This document shows, one piece after another, positions 50,093 to 57,812 of a DNA stretch of 64,000 nucleotides. The stretch covers positions 2,636,501 through 2,700,500 of the forward strand of contig NZ_CP073078.1 in the NCBI RefSeq assembly GCF_018135625.1. The letters run 5' to 3'. The stretch's first letter is position 1. Every line of letters begins with the position of its first letter. The position numbers and the translations under genes were made by a program. The DNA comes from Phenylobacterium montanum. GTDB taxonomy: Bacteria > Pseudomonadota > Alphaproteobacteria > Caulobacterales > Caulobacteraceae. The notes beneath the pieces were generated by a model. That model ran no database searches. It saw only the letters and a list, made by a program, of their open reading frames with translations, and was not told the DNA's origin.

Positions 50093-52450
50093 TCATAGGC
50101 GAATGGAGCGTAGCCGCAGCGCATTGCTGATGACACTGACCGAGGACAGCGCCATGGCCGTGGCTGCGATCTGCGGCGAGAGCAGCAATTTGAAGGCGGG
50201 ATAGAGAACGCCCGCTGCAATCGGAACCCCCGCGGCATTGTAGATAAAGGCGAACACCAGGTTCTGGCGGATGTTGCGCATCACCGCCCGCGACAGGCGC
50301 CGGGCGCGCACCAGGCCCTCCAGATCCCCTTTCAGCAGGGTGACGCCGGCGCTTTCGATGGCCACGTCGGCGCCGGCGCCCATGGCCACCCCGACTTCCG
50401 CCGCCGCCAGCGCCGGCGCATCGTTCACCCCATCGCCGGCCATGGCCACCGAGCGGCCCTCGGCGCGGAACTTCTGCACGACCTTGGCCTTGTCCTCGGG
50501 CAGCACCTCGGCCTCGACCTCGTCGATCCCGAGCCGCTTGGCGACGGCCAGCGCCGTGGCGCGATTGTCGCCGGTCATCATGATGACCCGCACGCCTTCG
50601 GCCCGCAGCGCCCGAACGGCCTCGGGCGTCGAAGCCTTGATCGGGTCGGCGATGCCCAGGAGCCCCGAGAGCTCGCCGTCGATCGTGGCGAAGACGGTGG
50701 TGGTTCCATCGCTGCGCAGAGCATCGGCTTGCGCAGCGAGAGGCGTGAGGTCGGTTCCTTGCTCCGTCATGATCCTGGCGCCGCCGAGCACGATGCGCTT
50801 CCCGTCGACGATCCCCAGGACCCCCTTGCCCACCGGAGAGTCGAAGTCCTTGGCTTCGGACAGGCTCAGGCCGCGCGCCTTCGCCGCGCGCAGAACGGCG
50901 TCGGCCAGCGGATGCTCGCTGCCCCGCTCCAGGCTGGCGGCCAGGCGCAGCAGTTCGTCTTCGGCCATACCGGCGATCGGCTCAATCGCGATGACGGCCG
51001 GCCGCCCCTCGGTCAGCGTGCCGGTCTTGTCGACCACCAGGGTGTCGATCTTCTCGAAGCGCTCGAGCGCTTCGGCGTTCTTGATCAGGACGCCGACCTG
51101 GGCGCCGCGTCCGACGCCCACCATGATCGACATTGGCGTAGCGAGCCCCAGCGCGCACGGACAGGCGATGATCAGCACCGAGACGGCCGCCACCAACGCG
51201 AAAGCGAAGCGTGGTTCAGGCCCGACGATGCTCCAGGCCACGAAGGCCGCCGCGGCCACGGCGATCACCGCCGGCACGAACCAGCCCGACACCAGGTCGG
51301 CCATCCGCTGGATCGGCGCCCGGCTGCGTTGGGCCTCGGCGACCATCTGCACGATGCGGGACAAGAGGGTGTCGGTCCCGACGCGTTCGGCCCTCATGAC
51401 GAAGGAGCCGGTCTTGTTGATCGAGCCGCCGACGACCTTGGCGCCCGGCTCCTTGGTCACGGGCATGGATTCGCCGGTGACCAGGGACTCGTCGATCGAG
51501 ACCCGGCCTTCGGCCACCTCGCCGTCCACCGGAACCTTCTCCCCTGGCCGCACGCGCAGCCGGTCGCCGACCTGGATCAGATCAAGCGTGACCTCCTCGT
51601 CGCTCCCGTCCGGCCGAACCCGGCGCGCGGTCTTCGGCGCCAGGTTCAGCAGCGCCTTGATCGCGCCGGAGGTGCGCTCGCGAGCCCGAAGTTCGAGCAC
51701 CTGGCCGAGCAGGACCAGTACGGTGATGACGGCGGCGGCCTCGAAATAGACCGGGACAGCGCCCTCCGTGTCGCGGAACGCCGGCGGGAAGAGGCCGGGC
51801 GCAAGGGCGGCGACCATGCTGTAGGCCCAGGCCACGCCCACGCCCATGGCGATCAGGGTGAACATGTTGAGCTTGCGGGTCCTGAGAGACACCCAGCCGC
51901 GCACGAAAAAGGGCCAACCCGCCCAGAGCACCACGGGGGCGCTGAGCGCCATCTGGAACCAGGTGGAGTTCTGGCGGCTGATCAGCATCATCAACCCGGT
52001 CAGGTGGCCGCCCATCTCAAGCGCCAGCACCGGCAGGGCCAGGACGAGGCCGATCCAGAAACGCCGGCTCATGTCCATCAATTCGGCGCCAGGTCCCTCG
52101 TCGGCGGTGACCGTGGCCGGTTCCAGCGCCATGCCGCAGATCGGGCAAGCGCCAGGGCCTACCTGTCGGATCTCGGGGTGCATCGGGCAGGTGTAGATCG
52201 TCCCCTCGGGCGCTGGAGGTGCTGGCGGCCGCGACTCGGGCTCAAGATAGCGCTGCGGATCCGTCTCGAACTTGGTCTTGCAGCCCGCCGAGCAGAAGAA
52301 GAACCGCCGCCCTTCCCATGCGAGCCGATGCGGCGTCGTCTCCGGGTCGACCGTCATGCCGCAGACCGGATCGAGTATGCGGCCATCGGCGGGCGCCGCC
52401 ATCGCGCGACCGGCATGATCATGCCGATGGTGATGGTGGCTGTCGCTCAT
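50093..52450 (-). CDS. Copper-translocating P1B-type ATPase with YHS and HMBD N-terminal domains
   Basis: A 785-residue Cu(I) exporter. The N-terminus is His-rich (HHHHRHDH), followed by a YHS domain (about 24-70, [11 protein letters not shown]), a heavy-metal-binding domain (about 85-111, YTCPMHPEI...CPICGMAL), then the ATPase core with [10 protein letters not shown] (near 431), the phosphorylated Asp in DKTGTLTEG (near 471) and [10 protein letters not shown]. No GMTCxxC HMA domain is present; the YHS/HMBD pair replaces it. GGAG precedes ATG 52450. It is divergent from csoR with copper operators between. Confidence 0.93.
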   Translation of the reverse strand: MSDSHHHHRHDHAGRAMAAPADGRILDPVCGMTVDPETTPHRLAWEGRRFFFCSAGCKTKFETDPQRYLEPESRPPAPPAPEGTIYTCPMHPEIRQVGPGACPICGMALEPATVTADEGPGAELMDMSRRFWIGLVLALPVLALEMGGHLTGLMMLISRQNSTWFQMALSAPVVLWAGWPFFVRGWVSLRTRKLNMFTLIAMGVGVAWAYSMVAALAPGLFPPAFRDTEGAVPVYFEAAAVITVLVLLGQVLELRARERTSGAIKALLNLAPKTARRVRPDGSDEEVTLDLIQVGDRLRVRPGEKVPVDGEVAEGRVSIDESLVTGESMPVTKEPGAKVVGGSINKTGSFVMRAERVGTDTLLSRIVQMVAEAQRSRAPIQRMADLVSGWFVPAVIAVAAAAFVAWSIVGPEPRFAFALVAAVSVLIIACPCALGLATPMSIMVGVGRGAQVGVLIKNAEALERFEKIDTLVVDKTGTLTEGRPAVIAIEPIAGMAEDELLRLAASLERGSEHPLADAVLRAAKARGLSLSEAKDFDSPVGKGVLGIVDGKRIVLGGARIMTEQGTDLTPLAAQADALRSDGTTTVFATIDGELSGLLGIADPIKASTPEAVRALRAEGVRVIMMTGDNRATALAVAKRLGIDEVEAEVLPEDKAKVVQKFRAEGRSVAMAGDGVNDAPALAAAEVGVAMGAGADVAIESAGVTLLKGDLEGLVRARRLSRAVMRNIRQNLVFAFIYNAAGVPIAAGVLYPAFKLLLSPQIAATAMALSSVSVISNALRLRSIRL

Positions 52451-52502
52451 CGCTTCGTCTCCGGCAGGTCCGGTCCATGACGGGCCTGCCCTCACGAACT
52501 AT

Positions 52503-52544
52503 ATACCCCATATGGGTATTTCAAGGTATACCCTGGCAGGGTAT
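52503..52544. promoter_or_regulatory. Two perfect CsoR-type operators
   Basis: ATACCC-N5-GGGTAT occurs twice, at 52503-52519 and 52528-52544, with centres 25 bp apart. The palindrome fits the A/T-ACCC...GGGT-A/T sites bound by tetrameric CsoR repressors, and the pair sits between the ATPase and csoR genes. Copper-dependent derepression of both genes is the natural reading. Confidence 0.8.
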
Positions 52545-52563
52545 GTTCGTCGATAGGGAGGCC

Positions 52564-52845
52564 GTGACATTGATCGAGGACAACAAGCCCAAAATTCTGA
52601 GCCGGCTGCGGCGCATAGAGGGTCAGGTGCGCGGCGTCGCACGGATGGTCGAGCAAGACCGCTACTGCATTGACATCCTCACCCAGACCCAGGCCCTGCG
52701 CGCCGCCCTGGCCCGGATCGAGGCCATGCTGCTGCGCGACCACATCGACCATTGCGTACGCAGCGCTTTCTCATCCGGGGATGTCGAGGACCAGGGCCGG
52801 AAGATCGACGAGTTGGTCGAAGTGCTGCAGCGCACGGCGCGCTAA
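52564..52845 (+). CDS. csoR: Copper-sensing repressor CsoR
   Basis: A 91-94-residue helical repressor of the CsoR family (LRRIEGQVRGVARMVE is the family signature). The Cu(I) ligands Cys-His-Cys occur with the CsoR spacing: C in DRYCIDIL, then H and C in RDHIDHCVRS (25 and 4 residues apart). The start is debatable: ATG 52543 overlaps the operator, GTG 52564 is close to AGGGAG, and TTG 52570 has the best spacing from it. It is transcribed away from the copper ATPase. Confidence 0.87.
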   Translation: MTLIEDNKPKILSRLRRIEGQVRGVARMVEQDRYCIDILTQTQALRAALARIEAMLLRDHIDHCVRSAFSSGDVEDQGRKIDELVEVLQRTAR

Positions 52846-53262
52846 GCCGTTTGCAATCAATCGGGGACGATTGCGCCCCGGTCCGGAGGGGGTCACCAGC
52901 GCCGCTTATATCGCCTACAGCAGTAATCCTGCACTACCGCGTCCGGCTGCGCCTTCGGCTTAGCGAAACTCCAGTTGCTCCCGCTCAAACGCGTTTTCGG
53001 CATGGGTACTGTGGCCGAGTCAGCCGGAGGATGCGGGGTCGTTGCGGTGTCGAATGAGCGCCCTTTGGCGCCGAGAGAATGCCGGTTTCACGCAGCCCAA
53101 GGCTAACGCGCTGAAAGTGCGCAACTACCTTGGATGCCAATAGTATGGATAAATTCCACGCCTTATGCGTGGCGGTGGAGGCAGTCGGGCCGCGAACGGT
53201 CTCCGCCGAGATGCGGCTATTTTGTAAAATATATTGATTTTATTTATACTTTTATAATTTCG
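52846..53262. other. Intergenic stretch with AT-rich tail
   Basis: No supported gene. From about 53216 to 53260 the sequence becomes very AT-rich (runs such as ATATATTGATTTTATTTATA), quite unlike the surroundings. This lies at the 3' end of the toxin-immunity pair and looks like a border of acquired DNA. A GCGCC-CTTT-GGCGC hairpin at 53058-53071 has no T-tract. Confidence 0.55.
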
Positions 53263-54012
53263 TCACCAAAAGGGATTGCCGCCGTGTTCCCTCATGATTT
53301 CCGTCATGATCCTGGAACGCGCCCTATGTTCTGGGTTCCACGGATCGAACCGGGCCTCTGCGGCGATCATCAAGAGGCCGCCGTCCGGCGTGCGTTCGGC
53401 CAAAACCGTATCGGGCACACTGAGCTTGGCCGCGCGCTCGGCGCAGAGATAGGACATCCATGCCATGGTGTAGCTGGACTTCGGGAATGACGGTTCTCCT
53501 GGCGATGCTGGCGATTCCTCGCTCCAGACGATTGCCCGGGCGTTGGCCCAAGGGGCCGGCCAGATCGAGATCATGGTCAGAAGCGCCGATTTGAATCCCG
53601 GATAGGTCACGATCGACGGATCGGGCGCTTTTCCATATCGACCGGCTTCGAAACAGTTGCGATTGCTCTGCTCTGATCCGGCCGTCAGATAGAAGCTGAC
53701 GGATTTCGGATCCAACGGGGCGAAGGGACGATATCCACTGGCGGCCCATACGGAATAGCCCAGCTGCGGCCACGCCTTGCCCCAGTCATCTCGTTCAACA
53801 TTGGCCTCGACCCAACTTGTAAAGTCGGTTCGCAACGGCGCGATAGGCTGACCTCGCGGCGTCTCGTCCACGTCGCTGGTTCCCCAGTTGGCGAAAGCCG
53901 GGTCGGCCTCGGTCAATGCATCCAGGGTCGCGAGAAACTTACGACCGATCTCAGCGGGGTCCTCTTTGCGGCCAGGCCATGCAGACCGGATTTCATAGGT
54001 GCAGTCGGTCAT
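53263..54012 (-). CDS. Imm52-like immunity protein (putative)
   Basis: A 249-residue soluble protein with many conserved-looking Trp residues (RSAWPGRK, FANWGTSD, TSWVEAN) and the N-terminal pattern of the Imm52 immunity family: short strand, then AEIGRKFLATLDALTEADPAFANW. It immediately follows the toxin gene by an ATGA overlap, the usual order for toxin then immunity. If correct, it neutralises the nuclease-like toxin upstream. The family assignment is from pattern memory only. The AT-rich tract begins at its 3' end. Confidence 0.6.
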   Translation of the reverse strand: MTDCTYEIRSAWPGRKEDPAEIGRKFLATLDALTEADPAFANWGTSDVDETPRGQPIAPLRTDFTSWVEANVERDDWGKAWPQLGYSVWAASGYRPFAPLDPKSVSFYLTAGSEQSNRNCFEAGRYGKAPDPSIVTYPGFKSALLTMISIWPAPWANARAIVWSEESPASPGEPSFPKSSYTMAWMSYLCAERAAKLSVPDTVLAERTPDGGLLMIAAEARFDPWNPEHRARSRIMTEIMREHGGNPFW

Positions 54013-55322
54013 CGGCGAGGGCCCTTGTATGGAAGCACGAAGATCTCGATCCTTTCGGACATCCCTTCGAATTTTTTGAACAAGCTTCGCACATGTTCCG
54101 CAGCTTCGGCGTCCGCGAAATACCACTGGATCTCCCTGGAGCCGGCGGCAGCGATCTGGTTGAGCGCTTGTTTGAGCGTCTTTTGATCAACGCTATCCAA
54201 GAATTTCGACTTCGCCGCTCGCCGGAGCAAGTCCGTGAAGGTCGGTCCCTTCGCCTCGATCATTGCGCCCGTGCTGTGCCGGCAATCGTCGAATGTGACG
54301 GGCATGGCGATATTGCCAGGGTTGGGGAGCGCCACAGCCCAACCGCTCGGCGTCGGCGCCTCGGGATTGACGAAGTGCTTGACTTGATCCTCGTAGGCGC
54401 GAGCAACGCTGTCCGGACCTCCACCATATTTGTCCTTGACCGGCGCAGGACAGTAGCGAGGTTCCTTCTCGTCGACGTGATCCGGCGCGACCGCCGCCAA
54501 GTCGATAGCCACATGCCCATTGGGCAGGACCCTACCGACGATCTGGCCCTTCGGGTCGTGCAGCGTGCCGTCGGGCTGCTGCAGGATAGCCTGCTCGTCA
54601 CCCTGGTCGTCATTGTAGATGATCCGCCAACCGGTTTCGCCGACCAGCCGCCCGACGCGCAGCCCCGGATGACCTGGCACGGGGTATTCCTCTTCGGGCG
54701 AGGTCTTGTTGGTCGGGATGAACAGCACCCCGAGGAAGACGGTAGGTGCGCTGAAGCGAGCTGCGATCAACGCCAACCGCAGCAATGCCTCTCGCGATAG
54801 ATTCTGAAGCAAATAGCGCGCAACGCTCGCCCATTGGCCGCTGACACGGCCATTGCCAGCCGGAACGCGCGGTTGGCCAGGATTGTAAAACTTGTTGGCT
54901 CGGCCCCGGGTTGATGCCGCTATCCCAAGCGCCGAAAGGATCATGTCCGAACGGGCGCCGGCTTCCATAAGGGCGTCCGCCAGAAACGGCCGTTCGGAAT
55001 CGTCGCGTGGCCGTCTAAGCGGGCCTAAACCCGACAAAGCCAAGTGCAAGTCGGCGTGAGCGTGATCGCCCTTGCTCCAATGCGCGACGGCTTGGCGAGT
55101 ATGCCCAAGAGTTCCGGCTCCGATAGCTTCTCCATAGGCCGTGGCCAGCAGGGCTTCGAGGCGATCCTTACCGGCGCTGTTGACGCCTTCGCCCTCTGAG
55201 ACATGGGCCAGCACCGTGCCCGCGCCAAGGATCAGGCCTTGCGCCTTGAAACACGGCCTCGGCTCGATTGGAGCAGCCGCGATGTACGCGCGACATGCCT
55301 TTCGCAAATCGTTTGCGATCAA
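54009..55322 (-). CDS. Polymorphic toxin with C-terminal Tox-REase-5-like domain (putative)
   Basis: A 437-residue protein. The N-terminal part (1-140) is uncharacterised, followed by a RVPAGNGRVSGQW motif (about 152-164) of the type seen in secreted or phage-borne effectors, a hydrophobic segment (about 178-202) and a C-terminal domain with TFDDCRHSTGAMIEAKG: Asp345/346 and Glu356-x-Lys358 form a D-x(n)-ExK nuclease core as in Tox-REase-5. The TTG start at 55322 has GGGAG six bases upstream. No secretion-system gene is visible, so the delivery route is unknown. G+C seems lower than in neighbours. Confidence 0.62.
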   Translation of the reverse strand: MIANDLRKACRAYIAAAPIEPRPCFKAQGLILGAGTVLAHVSEGEGVNSAGKDRLEALLATAYGEAIGAGTLGHTRQAVAHWSKGDHAHADLHLALSGLGPLRRPRDDSERPFLADALMEAGARSDMILSALGIAASTRGRANKFYNPGQPRVPAGNGRVSGQWASVARYLLQNLSREALLRLALIAARFSAPTVFLGVLFIPTNKTSPEEEYPVPGHPGLRVGRLVGETGWRIIYNDDQGDEQAILQQPDGTLHDPKGQIVGRVLPNGHVAIDLAAVAPDHVDEKEPRYCPAPVKDKYGGGPDSVARAYEDQVKHFVNPEAPTPSGWAVALPNPGNIAMPVTFDDCRHSTGAMIEAKGPTFTDLLRRAAKSKFLDSVDQKTLKQALNQIAAAGSREIQWYFADAEAAEHVRSLFKKFEGMSERIEIFVLPYKGPRR

Positions 55323-55889
55323 GCGGGACTCCCAGATTGGATTTGAAACGCATCGCCCCGGAGGCGGACACAGTCAGTTCTGCACCGCTCATCTACACAT
55401 CGATTCAACAGATCGTCAAGAACAAATCAAGAACATATGCAGCGTATGGCGGGCCTCGCCTCCCGTACCCAAACCGAACTGATACGCGCGTTCCGCGCGG
55501 AGACGCGCGCCTCGGGCGGCCCCAAAGAGCCGAGGAGACGGCCTCGAATAAATGCCCCCGTTACGGATTGCGCGCCAAAACTGTCGACAAATCAGCCGCT
55601 TACAGGGCGGCCCTGCAAGCGGAGACGAGTGATAGGGGTGGTTGGCGGCGCTGGCAGTCAGAGTGCAAAAAGTCTCTGCTTTCGGGCAGAAGAACGGAAG
55701 AGCGCCTTCCCGTCGGGCGATTAGCTCGTGCCCCCCTGGCAAGCCCCTCATCGACACCGGCTAAAGACCGCCCGGTCCCATTTGCCGACATTCCAAGTGC
55801 CAGCGAACGCGAGCTTTAGATCCTTCAAAGCCGACATTGGATTTGAAGCGAATGGGCCACTAGCGCGCCTGGCTTGAAGCGGTAGATTC
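55323..55889. other. Intergenic stretch upstream of the toxin gene
   Basis: No supported gene. The words ATTGGATTTGAA occur at 55336-55347 and again at 55836-55847, exactly 500 bp apart and with further matching bases on both sides. This could be a remnant of an insertion or a coincidence. Several short frames lack ribosome sites and family motifs. Confidence 0.5.
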
Positions 55890-57797
55890 CTACGGAATAT
55901 TCGCTCCTCCGGTTTTTCGCTCTGGGCGCTCAGATGTCGCCTCCAACGGATCCGGCCTGCAGGGCTGCTTCATCACCGTTCCGCACGCAGGTCGCTCGCC
56001 AGGATGGGGGGCGCTCGAAAACCGGCCCAGCACGAGGCGCGAGGGATGCTCCGGCCCGGTCAGGATGGTGTTCGCGCCCGCCATTGAAATGGCGTTGAAG
56101 CTATATCCGCCCCAGTCGCTTGGCGCGTCGATCCAAAGGCGTATGCGCGAACCGGCGCGAAACACGTGGGCGAACTTGTTCAACTCCACCCGCAGCAGAA
56201 CCGGCTCACCGGGCGTCAGCGGGGCAAGGGCCTCTGGCGTGTCGATCAGCGGCGCGCGAACCGGCGTGGCCCTGGCCTGGTCGACCGCGCGGTCCGATGC
56301 CCTGAGCCAGCTTCTCTGTACGAACTCTTCCTGCCCGTCCGGGCGCAGCTCGGTGAGGGTGACCTGGACGTCGGTATCGGTCCGCTGCGAAACCAGCCAG
56401 AGGTCGGTGCTGGCTGAACCGTAGGCTGTCAGGTCAGCGGTCAGGGGCTGGCTGGTGAAGGCGAGCGAGCCTTGCCGGTAGTCCGGCGAAATCGTCCCCC
56501 ATTGGTCCTTGGAGAAATCGGCGTCGACGCTCGGCGCGGGGACCGGATAGCGATAGTCGGACTTGGCCTCCGTCGCTGGCGCGGTCCGCTCGAGGCGACC
56601 GCTAGCGGCGAGGTTGAACACCGTCGGCGTCACCGGCGCCGGCAGCGCGGGCCAGCTCAGCACATAGCGGGGCTTGGCCTGTTCGAAATAGCCGTGCTCG
56701 CCGGTTCCGGCGCTGGCGGTCTCCATCCACACCTGCAGGTGCGGGCGCGTGTCGAAGCCATTTGGCTCGCCCTTCACGAAACGGTCGAAGAAGGCGATCA
56801 GGGTCGGGCGGAAGGCCAGGGATTCATAGAGGTCGTGCGGCCCATTGCTCTGGATCATCCACACCTGCGAGGGCGGCAGGGTCTCCTGATAGTAGCCCTC
56901 GCGCGAAGTCACGGCCTCGTCCTGGAAGGCCTCCATCGAAAGCACCGGGACCTGGATGCGGCTCGTCCGGGCGGCCAGATGGCGCTGTTCGATGAAGGCG
57001 TCGCGCAGGGGGTGCTGCAGGATGATGGCCGAGGGCGAATGAGGCTCGGAGGTGACCAGGTTCTGCTTGATCTGGGCCAGGCAACGCGTGTCGCCCTCGG
57101 CCTCGGCGCTCTTGCGGGCCGACTCCCAGCGGCTGTGCAGGAAGTCCCACCAGTCGGCGACGAAGCCGGGCGCCTCGACCCCGCCCGGCGCCCAGCTGTC
57201 CAGGCGCGCATCACCTAGCACCATGCCCGGCGCGATCGCCTTCAGGTGCGGCGGCCGCTCGGAGGCGGTGGCGATCTGCGACATGCCGGCCCAGGACCAG
57301 TTGGCCATGCCCACTGCCCCGTTCGACCAGTCCTGGCCGGCGGCGAACTCGACGATGTCGGCGCCGTCCTGGCCGTAGGAGGCGCCCAGGAAGTCGAACA
57401 CCCCTTCGGAACAGGCGGTCCCGCGGGCGTTGACCCCCATCACCGCATAGCCGTGCTGGACCAGGTCGCGGTCCAGCCCGGCGCTCATGGCGGTGTCGCC
57501 GTCCAGGTAGGCCGCCCCACCGATCGCACCCGGATCATAGCCGCTGTAGTTGATGATCACCGGGAACCGGCCCTTGGCCTTGGGCAGCAGCACGCTGTAG
57601 CGCAGCTGCACGCCGTCGCGGGTGGTCAGGTAGCCGGTGACGCGGTGGGCGAAGAAGGCCGCGGCGTGCTGGCCAGCCAGCTGGCTGGAGCGCTGCTGCG
57701 CCGCGGCCGGCGCGCCGCCGAACGCCATGCCGGCGAGCACGGCCACGCTGGCGAAGGCCAGGCGGCGGACGAAAGCCATTCGCACGGATGAGGCCAT
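55890..57797 (-). CDS. Secreted CocE/NonD-family hydrolase
   Basis: A 635-residue X-Pro dipeptidyl-peptidase-like (CocE) hydrolase with signal peptide (about 1-34). The catalytic Ser is probably Ser168 in ANWSWAGMSQ, in place of the usual SYxG, the Asp lies further on and His in SNGPHDLYE. The C-terminal jelly-roll domain (from about 400: VFNLAASGRL, RAGSRIRLWI) is as in cocaine esterase and glutaryl-7-ACA acylase. It hydrolyses an ester or amide, probably periplasmic. It is the last gene of the AraC-linked cluster, 15 bp after the TonB receptor. A GTG three codons earlier is a possible start. Confidence 0.87.
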   Translation of the reverse strand: MASSVRMAFVRRLAFASVAVLAGMAFGGAPAAAQQRSSQLAGQHAAAFFAHRVTGYLTTRDGVQLRYSVLLPKAKGRFPVIINYSGYDPGAIGGAAYLDGDTAMSAGLDRDLVQHGYAVMGVNARGTACSEGVFDFLGASYGQDGADIVEFAAGQDWSNGAVGMANWSWAGMSQIATASERPPHLKAIAPGMVLGDARLDSWAPGGVEAPGFVADWWDFLHSRWESARKSAEAEGDTRCLAQIKQNLVTSEPHSPSAIILQHPLRDAFIEQRHLAARTSRIQVPVLSMEAFQDEAVTSREGYYQETLPPSQVWMIQSNGPHDLYESLAFRPTLIAFFDRFVKGEPNGFDTRPHLQVWMETASAGTGEHGYFEQAKPRYVLSWPALPAPVTPTVFNLAASGRLERTAPATEAKSDYRYPVPAPSVDADFSKDQWGTISPDYRQGSLAFTSQPLTADLTAYGSASTDLWLVSQRTDTDVQVTLTELRPDGQEEFVQRSWLRASDRAVDQARATPVRAPLIDTPEALAPLTPGEPVLLRVELNKFAHVFRAGSRIRLWIDAPSDWGGYSFNAISMAGANTILTGPEHPSRLVLGRFSSAPHPGERPACGTVMKQPCRPDPLEATSERPERKTGGANIP

Positions 57798-57812
57798 GGT
57801 GATCACGCTCGT

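Noticed and set aside
53058-53071. GCGCC-CTTT-GGCGC hairpin as terminator
   Set aside because: Short stem with no T-tract and more than 200 bp from the csoR stop.
55416-55819. Several 60-180-codon frames in the gene-free stretch near the toxin
   Set aside because: Conflicting frames on both strands, no motif, no ribosome site; may be remnants but cannot be supported.
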